Part shown: piece after piece, positions 19,001 to 28,144 of the stretch | Numbering within the stretch: the stretch's first letter is position 1 | How the letters are laid out: each line of letters opens with the position of its first letter | Source: Chthoniobacteraceae bacterium | GTDB lineage: Bacteria; Verrucomicrobiota; Verrucomicrobiia; Chthoniobacterales; Chthoniobacteraceae | Direction: 5' to 3' | Assembly (NCBI GenBank): GCA_947476045.1 | Contig: CANJNZ010000010.1 | Span: 18,374 to 82,373, forward strand | Length of the DNA: 64,000 nucleotides | Translations under genes and position numbers: made by a program | Notes under the pieces: model-generated | Seen by the model: only the letters and a program-made list of their open reading frames with translations | Databases searched by the model: none | What the model was told of the DNA's origin: nothing

Positions 19001-22000
19001 ATGAGATCGCCGGAGTTGGTTTTGTTTAGCTGGCTCGTGCTGCTGCCGGTCGCGAGAAGATCGTTCGCGCCGGTGAGCGTGAGACCCTGCCCGTTCGCGA
19101 CGTCAATGCCGCTCGTCAACCCGGCACTCAAGACGAACCGGCGTGCGGTATTCGGCGTGAAACTGCTCGTGACGCCCAAGGTGCCGCTGCTCAGAAATAC
19201 TCCGCCGCTGCTTGCACCGAGGTTGGAATCTGCGGAGACCGAAACGGTTCCATCGTTGGCGTAAACACCACCAGTGAATGTGTTGGCGCCGCTGAGCACC
19301 AATGTGCCTGAGTCGGACTTCACAATGCTGACCACACCGTCGCCCGCGTTGCCATAAATGCCGTCCGTGCCGGCGTTGTTGATGATGCTCGATGAAATCG
19401 TAAGTTTTCTACCAGCTTCGACCGCAACAAAGAGGCCGCTCCCAGCCGTTCCGCCAGCCGTGAGGCGTCCAGCGCCGGAGATGGTGGAGTCGGGCGCGGA
19501 TTTTTTAATGAGGCCGCCGCCGGACAGATTGAGCGTGCGGGTTGAAGCAGTATTCAAGTCCACCACTGCAAGGTCGGTAATTTGCAGGCCGCCGTCTGTC
19601 GTCGTGCCCGCATTGGTGAGAGTGTAGGCTCCGAGCGGCGAGGTGCTGGCAAGTTGCACGATCTTCGTAGTGTCGTTGACGTTGATCCCGATGCTGCCCG
19701 TGTAATAGTTGCTGTAGGCACGGACACCATCCACCTGATATTCGGCGAAATCACTGCCAACCCGCGCCCAGCCACCGATGAGGCCGTTCGCCTGTCCGGT
19801 GATATAGACATGTGGTCCATACAGGCCGGAGCCGAGCGTGCCGCCGGTGCCGGCGAAATTCAAAGTAGTGCCGAGAACCACACTGCCGATGGAACTGAAA
19901 GTGAGCGCGCTGCTTTGCGTCGCGGTGCCGTTGTGAGCCACGGTGATGTTGGATGGACCGAGTAGGAAATTGAGCTGCCCGACCGCCTCACTTGTGCCAT
20001 TAGCATCCGAAACGAGGGTCAGGTTTCCGCCCTGGATGTTGATCGCTGTCGTGTTGCCTATGCGATTTGAGTTTTCTGTCGTGGAATTGTCGAGGGTCAG
20101 GCTTGCACCCGTCAAAACCGACACGCTCGAAGCGTTCGCCGCTGAACCCGAGGCACCCGAGAGCACAACACTGCCATTGGTTACCGAGAGACCGCCGGTG
20201 AAAGTATTTGTGCCGGTCATGGTGAGTGTGCCGGTGCCCGCCTTGGTGAAGCCGCCGGTGCCGGACACGACGCCGGAGAAGGCGGAGGAGGTGTTATCGC
20301 CGCCTTCGGTAAGTGTTCCAGCGCCCAGGGTGACATTGCCAGCCCCGGCAAGCGAGCCGATGGTTCCATTGAAACCTGCCAGATTGAAAGTCGCACCCGA
20401 AGCCACATTCACACGCGAGGACGAAGGCCCGGCTGTAGCGCTGCCGAGAGCGAGCGTGCCAACGTTTACATCCGTGCTTCCGGTATATGCGTTCGTGCCG
20501 CCGAGGGTGAAAGTTCCGCTTCCAACTTTCGTCAAGCCGCCACTGCCGCCGATCGTGCCGGTGAAAGCGGTGGATGTAGTGTTGCCTGTCGTGAGCCGGC
20601 CCGAACCAAGCATAGATTGCCAGCGCCCGCCAGTGAGCCGATGGTGTCGCTGAAATTGTTCATGTCCAAGGTGGCACCAGTGGACATGGTGATGGCGGTG
20701 GAGTTTGGCAGAGTATCGGCTGCGCCTAGGCGGAGCGTCCCGGCGCTGATTGTCGTGGTGCCGGAATATGAGTTCGCGCCTGAGATCAACGCGGTGCCAG
20801 TGGTGTTCTTGGTAAGGTTGCCAGTGCCACCGAGCACGGCGGTCACGGTGCCGCTTTGCAACGTGTAGCCGCTGCCGCTCAAAACGCCGCTGGTGCCCGC
20901 AATCGTTCCACTCGCGAGCGTGACCGCACCGACTGTGTCAGAAAATGTGGCGATATTGAGGGTGCCGCCGTTGACGTTCACCGCACCGGCGTCGGCCAGA
21001 ACATTGGCCGCTCCATATGCGAGCGTGCCGGCGTTGACGTTTGTTCCGCCGGTAAAGGTGTTTGCCCCGGAGAGCGTGACCGTCCCCGCTGTGTCCTTTG
21101 TCAGCGCCACCGCACCGCCAAGACGTGCGGTCACAGTGCCATTGCGAACGGTGAATCCGCTTGTGCTCGTCAGCAGCGATGTCGCAGTGCCTGTGATCGA
21201 ACCATCCTGCAATGTGACTGCTCCAACGCTATCCGTGAAAGCACCGAGATCGAGAATAGCACCGACACCGTTGACAGTGACCGTGCCCGTGCTCAAGGCG
21301 TTGCTTACACCGTAAGCGAGCGTGCCCTGGGAAACGAGCGTTGCCCCGGTGAAAGTATTCGCATTGCTCAGCCGAACGATGCCCGCACCCGTCTTCGTCA
21401 CGGCACCAGCCCCCGATATCACGCCGGTAAAACGCACCTCACCGCCCGCCGCCTCGGTGAGGGTGACATCAGTGCCGAGGGTCACTGCGCCGCTGAATGT
21501 ATTCACACCCGTTGTGTTCAATCCGCCAAAAGTGCTCAGACCGGTGCTGCCCACGGGAACCGAGATCGGATTCGCGACCGTGCGTCCTGCCGTGGTGGAA
21601 AACAAAAGCGTCGCCGGCGTGGTGCTGCCGACCGTGACATCGCCAACGGTAATCGTGGCAGTGCCCGCTGCGGTATTCGAATTCAGGATGACCGTTCCGT
21701 TTTGAATGACTGTCCCGCCGCTGTAAGTATTGGCCCCGCTGAGAATAAGTGTTCCCACACCCGCCTTGGTCAGAACTCTGCCGCCGCCGCTGACGATTCC
21801 GGTGAAAGTGGTGTTCTGGTTCTGCACGGTCAACGTGGGTGAGGTCGTGAGCGCGGTGGCTCCAGTAAATGTGAGGTCGTAAGCACCATTGATGGTCGTA
21901 TTTGCATCCAGACTTACAGCATTTGCCAGAGTCCGTGCCGCCCCGCCTGCCTGTATGGTCCCGCCACCAAGAGCCAGCGTGCCAGTGCCAGCGGCGGCAT

Positions 22001-22979
22001 TGTTTCCGACAATGGTCGTCCCCCCGATCAGCGTCAGGCCTCCGGAGAACGTATTTGCCCCGTTCAATGCCAGCGTGCCGGTTCCGGCGGTGGTCAAGGA
22101 TCTGTTCCCGCTCAGCACTCCGTTCAAAGCCAGTTGGCCAGCCCCGTTTACCGTGATGGTTGAGTTGGCGGTGATGCTCCCGGGGCCGGTGAAAGTCAGG
22201 CCGTTTGTTCCCAGATAGGTGAAACTGTTGTTGATTTGGAGGGAGTTTGCTTGCGTTCGAGCTGCGCCGGTCGCATCGAGGAGACCAGCTCCGCTGATGG
22301 CCAATGTTCCCGTGCCCAGCGCCGTATTACTGCCAATGATTAGTGTGCCCTTCGAAAGTGTCGTGCTTCCAGAATAAGAGTTATTTCCCGACAGGACCAG
22401 ACTCCCGTTGCCGTTTTGGATCACCCCGCCGGCTCCGGAGACCGGCCCGGTGATCGTGAGCGCCTTGGTGCCTGTGCTGGAGAGCGTGAACGTCTGCAAA
22501 TTGACCGCGCCGCCAAAAACCAGCGCGCCAGACGACGCTTTCCAGTTTTGATTCCCCCCAAGTTTGATCGCGTTATTGATCGTTTCCGTGGACGTCGAAA
22601 GGTTGGTCACCCCGCCGTTGATCGTGTAGGTTCCGGCACCGCCCAGAGTGAAGGCTTTTGCAGTGGTGCTGAACTTGAGCGTTCCTACCGTCAGGCTCGT
22701 GGCCATTTGCGGGGTGAGACCGGTGCCTCCTGCGAAAATTACGACGTCCCTCGAAGTCGGGACCTGCGCCGGGCTCCAGTTCTGTGGGTTTAAAACGTTG
22801 TTATCACCTGCGGCTCCGGTCCATTTGATGTTTGCAGCCCATCCCAATGGAGTCATCGCCAAAGAGATCAGTCCGATAAGGACAGCGCTGGATATCTTGG
22901 TTCTAAAACTTACTTTTCGGTTGGGCATTCTGAGCTTTTTATGACTATTCTGATTTTTATTAGCAGGCGCCGTGCCCAT
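16079..22979 (-). pseudogene. Giant autotransporter-type beta-strand repeat protein with PEP-CTERM, broken into several frames
   Basis: Read as one gene this is about 2,300 codons. It has a signal peptide (SAVLIGLISLAMTPLGWA), then at least 15 repeats of the autotransporter-associated beta-strand type (forms such as LSGANTYSGGTVIQNGT), and a PEP-CTERM tail: AIPEPSG, a hydrophobic helix and an Arg-rich end. Continuity is lost three times. One base is missing near 20612-20615 and another near 16886-16890. An in-frame TGA at 18037-18039 stands where repeats predict Gly (KLSLT then TSSTTGAINV). The rest is clean. Of two starts, 22928 (MPNRKVSFRTK) is the more usual; 22979 is the longer. It is inferred to be a surface protein, recently inactivated or mis-sequenced. 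Confidence 0.8.
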
Positions 22980-23375
22980 AGGTGTTTTCTAGGCTAAAAA
23001 TACTATATAAAACTTACATAAAAAACATGCTACCAGTAGTTTAAGAGTATTCTCTCTTTTGAGAAACGATATTCTCTCGCACTCTATCAAAATTTTTAAT
23101 CCCGCCTGCCTGTTACAAAACCAAGCGAATCGATGACACGGTGCGATTCCATCTGGATTGGGGTGTGTTTTACCTCCGCGAACCAAACCCATACCCACAG
23201 TAGAACCAATATCTGAAAGAGTTTCCCGGCGCCTTTTTCCTCATGCTCACCATCGGTTTTAATGTGCTCGGAGGAAATTCGCTCGCCCCTGCCGGATAGA
23301 CGTGGCTGAACCGCTGCGATGCTTCCGAATGGGGCACTTGCGTAGTGCGAAGGTTTGTTGCTAGACACAAAGACC
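22980..23375. promoter_or_regulatory. AT-rich intergenic region with phased direct repeats
   Basis: This 396-base gap separates divergent genes. The part next to the repeat-protein gene (about 22985-23095) is strikingly AT-rich. It contains two copies of TATTCTCTC at 23048-23056 and 23070-23078, exactly 22 bases apart, and GAGAAA/ATTCTC as a small inverted repeat between and across them. A TTGATA-like element on the minus strand lies at 23084-23089. The layout suggests an operator and promoter for the minus-strand gene. Nothing was recognised in 23100-23375; short open frames there have no family resemblance. Confidence 0.45.
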
Positions 23376-24488
23376 ATGACGATTCTCTTTCTCATCGTTT
23401 GTTTCCTCGCTTGGTCGAACGGCGCGAATGACAACTTCAAAGGCGTGGCGAGTCTCTATGGATCGGGGACGGCGAAATTCCGGCCCGCTCTCACATGGGC
23501 GACCATCACCACGGCGGCGGGAGGGATTACCGCTCTGTTCTTCGCGCAGGCGCTCATGAAGAAATTCTCGGGCAAGGGGCTCGTGCCCGATGCGCTCACG
23601 ACGCAGCCGACATTTCTGCTTGTCGTCGCGCTCGCTGCGGGAGTCACCGTGATGCTTGCCACGCGACTTGGCTTTCCGATTTCCACCACGCACGGCCTCA
23701 CCGGCGCGCTCGTTGGCGCAGGCATGGTCGCCGCGCCGGGCGGCGTGAATTTCTCCGCCCTCGGCAAAAACTTTCTCACTCCGTTGTTGCTCGCGCCGTT
23801 GCTCGCCGTCGCCGTCGGCGCGGTGATTTACCTCGTGCTGCGCGCCGTGCGGCTCGGTATGCGCGTGGAGAAAAATATGTGCGTGTGCATCGGCTGCGAG
23901 ACGCAGGTGATCCCCATCGCGCGCCCGGCGGGAGTTTTCGCTGCGGAGCAAGTGCCCGTGCTCACAATGACGACCGGCACCACTGCCGAATGCCGCCAGC
24001 GGTATGATGGCAGGATGCTCGGCGTGAACGTCGGCAGCGCGGTGGATGTGATGCACACCATCAGCGCGGGCGCGGTGAGTTTTGCGCGCGGGCTGAACGA
24101 CACTCCGAAAATCGCCGCCCTCCTGCTCGTCGCCACGGCGCTCGACATCCGATGGGGATTCCTCGCCGTCGCTGTCGCCATGGCTGCGGGTGGCCTGCTC
24201 AATTCCCGCCGCGTCGCCGAGACCATGTCGCACAAACTCTCCGGCATGAATCCCGGGCAGGGCTGCGCCGCCAATCTCGCGACGGCAATTCTCGTGAGCA
24301 CCGCAAACTACTCGCAACTCCCCGTGAGCACCACGCATGTCAGCGTCGGCAGCATCGTCGGCATCGGCGCAGTCACCCGACGCGTCCATTGGAAGCCCGT
24401 GCTTGGCGTCCTGCTTTCGTGGGTAGTCACGCTCCCGTGCGCCGCAGCGATTGCCGCGCTCGCCGCGTGGGCGCTGGGCGTCCGCTAG
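23376..24488 (+). CDS. pit: PiT-family inorganic phosphate transporter
   Basis: This 370-aa membrane protein carries both halves of the PiT signature: WSNGANDNFKGVASLYG with GFPISTTHGLTGALVGAG in the first half, and FARGLNDTPKIAAL with LPVSTTHVSVGSIVGIG in the second. It would import phosphate or metal-phosphate with a cation gradient. A cysteine-containing loop (CVCIGCET) sits between the halves and is unusual. The ATG at 23376 was chosen because it begins just before the first membrane helix. chrA follows after three bases. Confidence 0.9.
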   Translation: MTILFLIVCFLAWSNGANDNFKGVASLYGSGTAKFRPALTWATITTAAGGITALFFAQALMKKFSGKGLVPDALTTQPTFLLVVALAAGVTVMLATRLGFPISTTHGLTGALVGAGMVAAPGGVNFSALGKNFLTPLLLAPLLAVAVGAVIYLVLRAVRLGMRVEKNMCVCIGCETQVIPIARPAGVFAAEQVPVLTMTTGTTAECRQRYDGRMLGVNVGSAVDVMHTISAGAVSFARGLNDTPKIAALLLVATALDIRWGFLAVAVAMAAGGLLNSRRVAETMSHKLSGMNPGQGCAANLATAILVSTANYSQLPVSTTHVSVGSIVGIGAVTRRVHWKPVLGVLLSWVVTLPCAAAIAALAAWALGVR

Positions 24489-24491
24489 CGT

Positions 24492-25784
24492 ATGGAGACT
24501 GCGCGTCCGACTTTTGCCGAGGCGTTTCGCTTTTGGGTGAAGCTCGGCTGCATCAGCTTCGGCGGGCCGGCGGGGCAGATTGCGATCATGCACACGGAGC
24601 TGGTGGAAAAGCGGCGGTGGGTGGGCGAGGAGCGGTTTCTCCACGCGCTGAATTACTGCATGTTGCTGCCGGGGCCGGAGGCGCAGCAGCTCGCGATTTA
24701 TCTCGGCTGGTTGTTGCACAGGACGTGGGGCGGCATTGTGGCGGGCGCGTTCTTCGTGCTGCCCTCTGCGGTTCTGCTGTGGGCTCTGAGTTGGCTCTAC
24801 GTGAGCTTTGGCGCGCAGGCGTGGATGGTTGGTGTGTTCGGCGGATTGAAGCCCGCAGTGATCGCCATCGTGGCGGTGGCCGCGCTGCGCATCGGCGGAA
24901 AGGTGTTGAAAAATGTGGTGATGTGGGCGCTGGCGGTGTCCGCGTTTGCGGCGATTTATTTTCTCAATGCGCCGTTCCCATTCATCGTGCTCGGAGCAGG
25001 CGTGCTCGGCTGGCTTGGCGGGAAGTGGAGGCCGGCGATGTTTGCGGTGTTGAAAGGGCACGCGGGGAAAATGACGAATGACGAATGTCGGATGACGGAT
25101 GTTGAAGTGAGGCCGACGATGGGGCGGGCGCTATGTGTATGTGTGCTATGCCTTGTGCTTTGGTGGACGCCGGTTTTGCTCGCGGGATGGTGGCTTGGCT
25201 GGGCGCACGCGATCCCGCAGGAGGGGTTGTTTTTCAGCAAGGCAGCAATGGTGACATTTGGCGGAGCCTACGCGGTGCTGCCGTATGTCTCGCAACAAGC
25301 GGTGGCGACTGGATGGCTGAGCGCCCCGCAGATGCTCGACGGCCTCGGCCTCGCCGAGACGACGCCGGGCCCGCTCATCATGGTGCTGCAATTCGTCGGC
25401 TTCCTCGGCGGATGGAATTTCCCCGGCCCGCTCCCGCCGCTGCTCGCCGCGACGCTCGGCGCGGCCATCACGACATGGACGACGTTCGTGCCGTGCTTCC
25501 TGTGGATTTTCTTAGGTGCACCGCACATCGAGCGTCTGCGCGAAAACCGCGCGCTCACCGCCGCACTCTCGGCAATCACCGCCGCTGTAGTCGGCGTGAT
25601 TATCAATCTCGCGCTGTGGTTCGGAGTGGCTGTGCTGTTTCCAAAAAACGCGCCGGTGAATGGATTCGGCACCGTGCTCGCAGTCTTGGCGTTTATCGGG
25701 ATGCAGCGGTGGAAATGGGGCGTCATACCCGTGGTGCTCGCATCCGGCGCACTCGGCGCGCTGTGGATGTGGCTCGGCTGGTAG
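24492..25784 (+). CDS. chrA: Chromate-transporter (CHR) family protein, two-domain form
   Basis: The 430-aa product has two homologous CHR halves. The first has KLGCISFGGPAGQIAIMH and LLPGPEAQQLAIYLGW; the second has KAAMVTFGGAYAVLPYV and GLAETTPGPLIMVLQFVGF. Such proteins export chromate or act as related anion transporters in the inner membrane. The linker between halves (residues 194-206, MTNDECRMTDVEV) is encoded by a short dispersed repeat also found between genes in this window. It is transcribed with pit and probably rpe. Confidence 0.88.
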   Translation: METARPTFAEAFRFWVKLGCISFGGPAGQIAIMHTELVEKRRWVGEERFLHALNYCMLLPGPEAQQLAIYLGWLLHRTWGGIVAGAFFVLPSAVLLWALSWLYVSFGAQAWMVGVFGGLKPAVIAIVAVAALRIGGKVLKNVVMWALAVSAFAAIYFLNAPFPFIVLGAGVLGWLGGKWRPAMFAVLKGHAGKMTNDECRMTDVEVRPTMGRALCVCVLCLVLWWTPVLLAGWWLGWAHAIPQEGLFFSKAAMVTFGGAYAVLPYVSQQAVATGWLSAPQMLDGLGLAETTPGPLIMVLQFVGFLGGWNFPGPLPPLLAATLGAAITTWTTFVPCFLWIFLGAPHIERLRENRALTAALSAITAAVVGVIINLALWFGVAVLFPKNAPVNGFGTVLAVLAFIGMQRWKWGVIPVVLASGALGALWMWLGW

Positions 25785-25822
25785 GCTTGCCACACGCAGT
25801 CATGCGCGCTTTTCTCTGCGCC

Positions 25823-26473
25823 ATGCAGCATCCTTTGATTATCGCGCCGTCCGTCCTCGCCGCCGATTGGGGGCGTTTGCATGAGAGCCTTCGTGAAGTG
25901 CAGGCTGCGGGCGCGGACTGGTTGCATCTCGATGTGATGGATGGGCATCTTGTCGAAAACATTTCGTTTGGCCCCGCGTTCTGTGAGTGCGTGGCGAAGG
26001 TCGCGACGGTTCCGCTTGATGTGCATCTCATGATCACGCGCCCCGACAAATACTGGGCGCGCTATGCAAAGCTGGCCTCGAACATCACCATCCATGTCGA
26101 AGCGGATTGCGATGTCGCCGCGACGCTGCGTGACATCCGCGCCGCTGGTTGCACGGCGGGGATTTCGCTGAAGCCGGGGACGCCATTTTCAAAACTGGAG
26201 CCGTATCTCGGCGATGTGGATCTCGTTTTGGTGATGACGGTCGAGCCGGGCTTCGGTGGCCAATCTTTCATGCATGATATGATGCCGAAAGTGAGTGCTG
26301 CGAGGGACGCACGCTCTGCCCGCGGGCTGGGTTATCGTATCGAGGTGGATGGCGGAATCAATGCGACGACCGGTGCGACGAGCATCGCTGCCGGTGCAGA
26401 TACGCTCGTCGCGGGGACGAGTGTTTTCGGTGCGAAGGACATGGTAGCCGCGATTCGCACGCTGCGGGGGTAG
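25823..26473 (+). CDS. rpe: Ribulose-phosphate 3-epimerase
   Basis: Rpe interconverts ribulose-5-phosphate and xylulose-5-phosphate in the pentose phosphate pathway. The 216-aa TIM-barrel protein shows IIAPSVLAADWGRL, DWLHLDVMDGHLV (metal-binding Asp), DVHLMITRP, MTVEPGFGGQSF and EVDGGINATT. The ATG at 25823 begins MQHPLIIAPS, the normal N-terminus; an ATG at 25802 would add seven residues. It lies 38 bases after chrA on the same strand. Confidence 0.95.
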   Translation: MQHPLIIAPSVLAADWGRLHESLREVQAAGADWLHLDVMDGHLVENISFGPAFCECVAKVATVPLDVHLMITRPDKYWARYAKLASNITIHVEADCDVAATLRDIRAAGCTAGISLKPGTPFSKLEPYLGDVDLVLVMTVEPGFGGQSFMHDMMPKVSAARDARSARGLGYRIEVDGGINATTGATSIAAGADTLVAGTSVFGAKDMVAAIRTLRG

Positions 26474-26476
26474 CGG

Positions 26477-27418
26477 CTACTTTCCAGCGTCGAGGAAGAC
26501 ATCCATCTGCTGGCCTACATAAACGCTCGCGCCTTCGGGGCGGTCAAACTGGTAGATGATTTGCAGGACGCGCGTATCCACGCGCTCGCTGCTTTCGCCG
26601 GTGAGGGATTTCTTTGGCAGGATGTATGGCTCGATGCGGACGAAGGTGAGCGGGATTTTGATGTCGCGACGTCCTTTAATGTAGGCGACGGCGGTCATGT
26701 TTGCAGCGACGCGCGAGGCGTTGTCCTCGTCCACGTCGGCGCGGAGCTGGAGTTTTTCCACCTGTCCGAGAAGGATGAGCGGGTCGCGGGATTTGTTGTC
26801 GGCATACTCTCCGGCGCGTGTGTTGACTTGAAGGATGCGGCCTGCGCGCGGGGCGCGGATGGTGAGGAGATCGAGTTGGACTTTCATCCGGCCAAGCATG
26901 GCTTCCGCGCTGGCGATGCGTCCCTTCATGCTGGCGAGTTGCGCTTCTGCGGCTTGTGTGGCGAAGAGTGTTTTCTGTTTTTCCTCATCGCTGGCGACTT
27001 TGGTGGCGATGAGTTTTTCCACGCGAGTCCACGCGTCGCGCTTTTCGGCGAGTGTCACCTCGGCCTCCTTGACCTGCGTGGTGAGAGCGGCGTTCTCCGC
27101 TTCCTGCGCTGCGATGATTGCGCTGGCCTCGCGGGTGTCTTGCTCGACAAGAACGTCGCCCTTTTTCACCTCGTCGCCAACCTTCACGGGCACCTTTGCT
27201 ACGAGCGCAGGCAGGGCAGGGGAGATGTGAACGTTTTCATCTACGCTCTCGACGAGACCGCGTGCGCCGATGCTCGATGCGAAAGGAGCGCGCGGTGGTT
27301 CTGCGAGCAGTTTTGCCTCGGGTAAAGATTTGAGCTGTGCAATGACGAGGCGCACGGCAGAGACGGCACCGATGACAGCGGTGGCGAGGAGAACCCAGAA
27401 GAAGAGACGTTTGGACAT
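26477..27418 (-). CDS. HlyD/DevB-like periplasmic adaptor of an ABC exporter
   Basis: The 313-aa protein has an N-terminal membrane anchor (LFFWVLLATAVIGAVSAV), a biotinyl-lipoyl half-motif (KVGDEVKKGDVLVEQDTREA), a long alpha-helical hairpin (residues about 100-185), the second lipoyl half (IRAPRAGRILQVNTRAGEYA) and a beta-barrel domain. This is the membrane-fusion layout of DevB-type adaptors. It is encoded three bases after the ATPase and would link the ABC permease to an outer-membrane channel. No TolC is in the window. Confidence 0.82.
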   Translation of the reverse strand: MSKRLFFWVLLATAVIGAVSAVRLVIAQLKSLPEAKLLAEPPRAPFASSIGARGLVESVDENVHISPALPALVAKVPVKVGDEVKKGDVLVEQDTREASAIIAAQEAENAALTTQVKEAEVTLAEKRDAWTRVEKLIATKVASDEEKQKTLFATQAAEAQLASMKGRIASAEAMLGRMKVQLDLLTIRAPRAGRILQVNTRAGEYADNKSRDPLILLGQVEKLQLRADVDEDNASRVAANMTAVAYIKGRRDIKIPLTFVRIEPYILPKKSLTGESSERVDTRVLQIIYQFDRPEGASVYVGQQMDVFLDAGK

Positions 27419-27421
27419 AGA

Positions 27422-28144
27422 CTAGATGAAATGTGCTTTGTAATCGCCCGAAGCGTGAATGGTTTTCACCACTCCATCTTCCATTTCGGCGATGCGGTCA
27501 GCGAATGAGAAAATGCGGCTGTCGTGCGTGACGACGATGACGCAGCGGTCGGCCCGGCACGCACTGGCTTTGAGGAGTTCCATCACCTTGCGTCCATTCG
27601 CTGCGTCGAGCGACGCGGTGGGCTCGTCGCAAATGAGAAGACGCGGCTGATGCACGAGCGAACGCGCGATCGCGACGCGCTGTTGCTGTCCGCCTGAGAG
27701 CTGGCTGGGATAGGCATTGAGACGCTTGCCGAGGCCGACTTCAGTGAGCAATCGAGCAGCCTCTTCCTCGGCTTTGCGGCGACTGGTGCCGTTGAGTAGC
27801 AGCGGCACGCTGGCGTTTTCGAGGATGCTCCAAGTGGGGATGAGATTGAATTGCTGAAAGACGAAACCGACGTTTGCGCCGCGAAATGCGGTGAGCTTTC
27901 CGGTGCTGAGTTTGAGTAGGTCGGTGTCGAATACTTCGATGCTTCCTTCGTCCGCGCGCATGGTGCCGCAGACTACGCTGAGAAAGGTCGTTTTTCCACA
28001 GCCCGACGGCCCGACGATCATGATCATCTCTCCGCAATGCGCGTCGAAATCCACGCCCTTGAGCGCTTGCACGGCATTGTCGCCGCGTCCAAAAGTTTTG
28101 ATGACACCGCGCGTTCGCACGGCTGCTCTTCCGTCGTTACTCAT
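27422..28144 (-). CDS. DevA/MacB-like ABC transporter ATP-binding subunit
   Basis: The 240-aa ATPase has Walker A (GPSGCGKTTFLS), the Q-loop (FVFQQFNLIPTW), the ABC signature (QLSGGQQQRVAIARS), Walker B (LLICDEPTASLD) and the switch His (VVTHDSR). The group is the MacB/LolD/DevA exporters. The ATG at 28144 overlaps the stop of the permease gene (ATGA), which fixes the start; the frame runs 36 codons further upstream without family similarity. Confidence 0.92.
   Translation of the reverse strand: MSNDGRAAVRTRGVIKTFGRGDNAVQALKGVDFDAHCGEMIMIVGPSGCGKTTFLSVVCGTMRADEGSIEVFDTDLLKLSTGKLTAFRGANVGFVFQQFNLIPTWSILENASVPLLLNGTSRRKAEEEAARLLTEVGLGKRLNAYPSQLSGGQQQRVAIARSLVHQPRLLICDEPTASLDAANGRKVMELLKASACRADRCVIVVTHDSRIFSFADRIAEMEDGVVKTIHASGDYKAHFI

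Noticed and set aside
16491..22944. Many plus-strand open frames opposite the giant repeat gene
   Set aside because: Val/Pro/Ala-rich shadow pattern produced by the repetitive Gly/Thr/Ser coding strand.
22989..23440. Small minus-strand open frames in the intergenic gap before pit
   Set aside because: No family resemblance and no ribosome-binding site; region treated as regulatory.
23361..25061. Long minus-strand open frame opposite pit and chrA
   Set aside because: Composition is Arg/His-rich with no family match; it is the shadow of high-GC coding DNA on the opposite strand.
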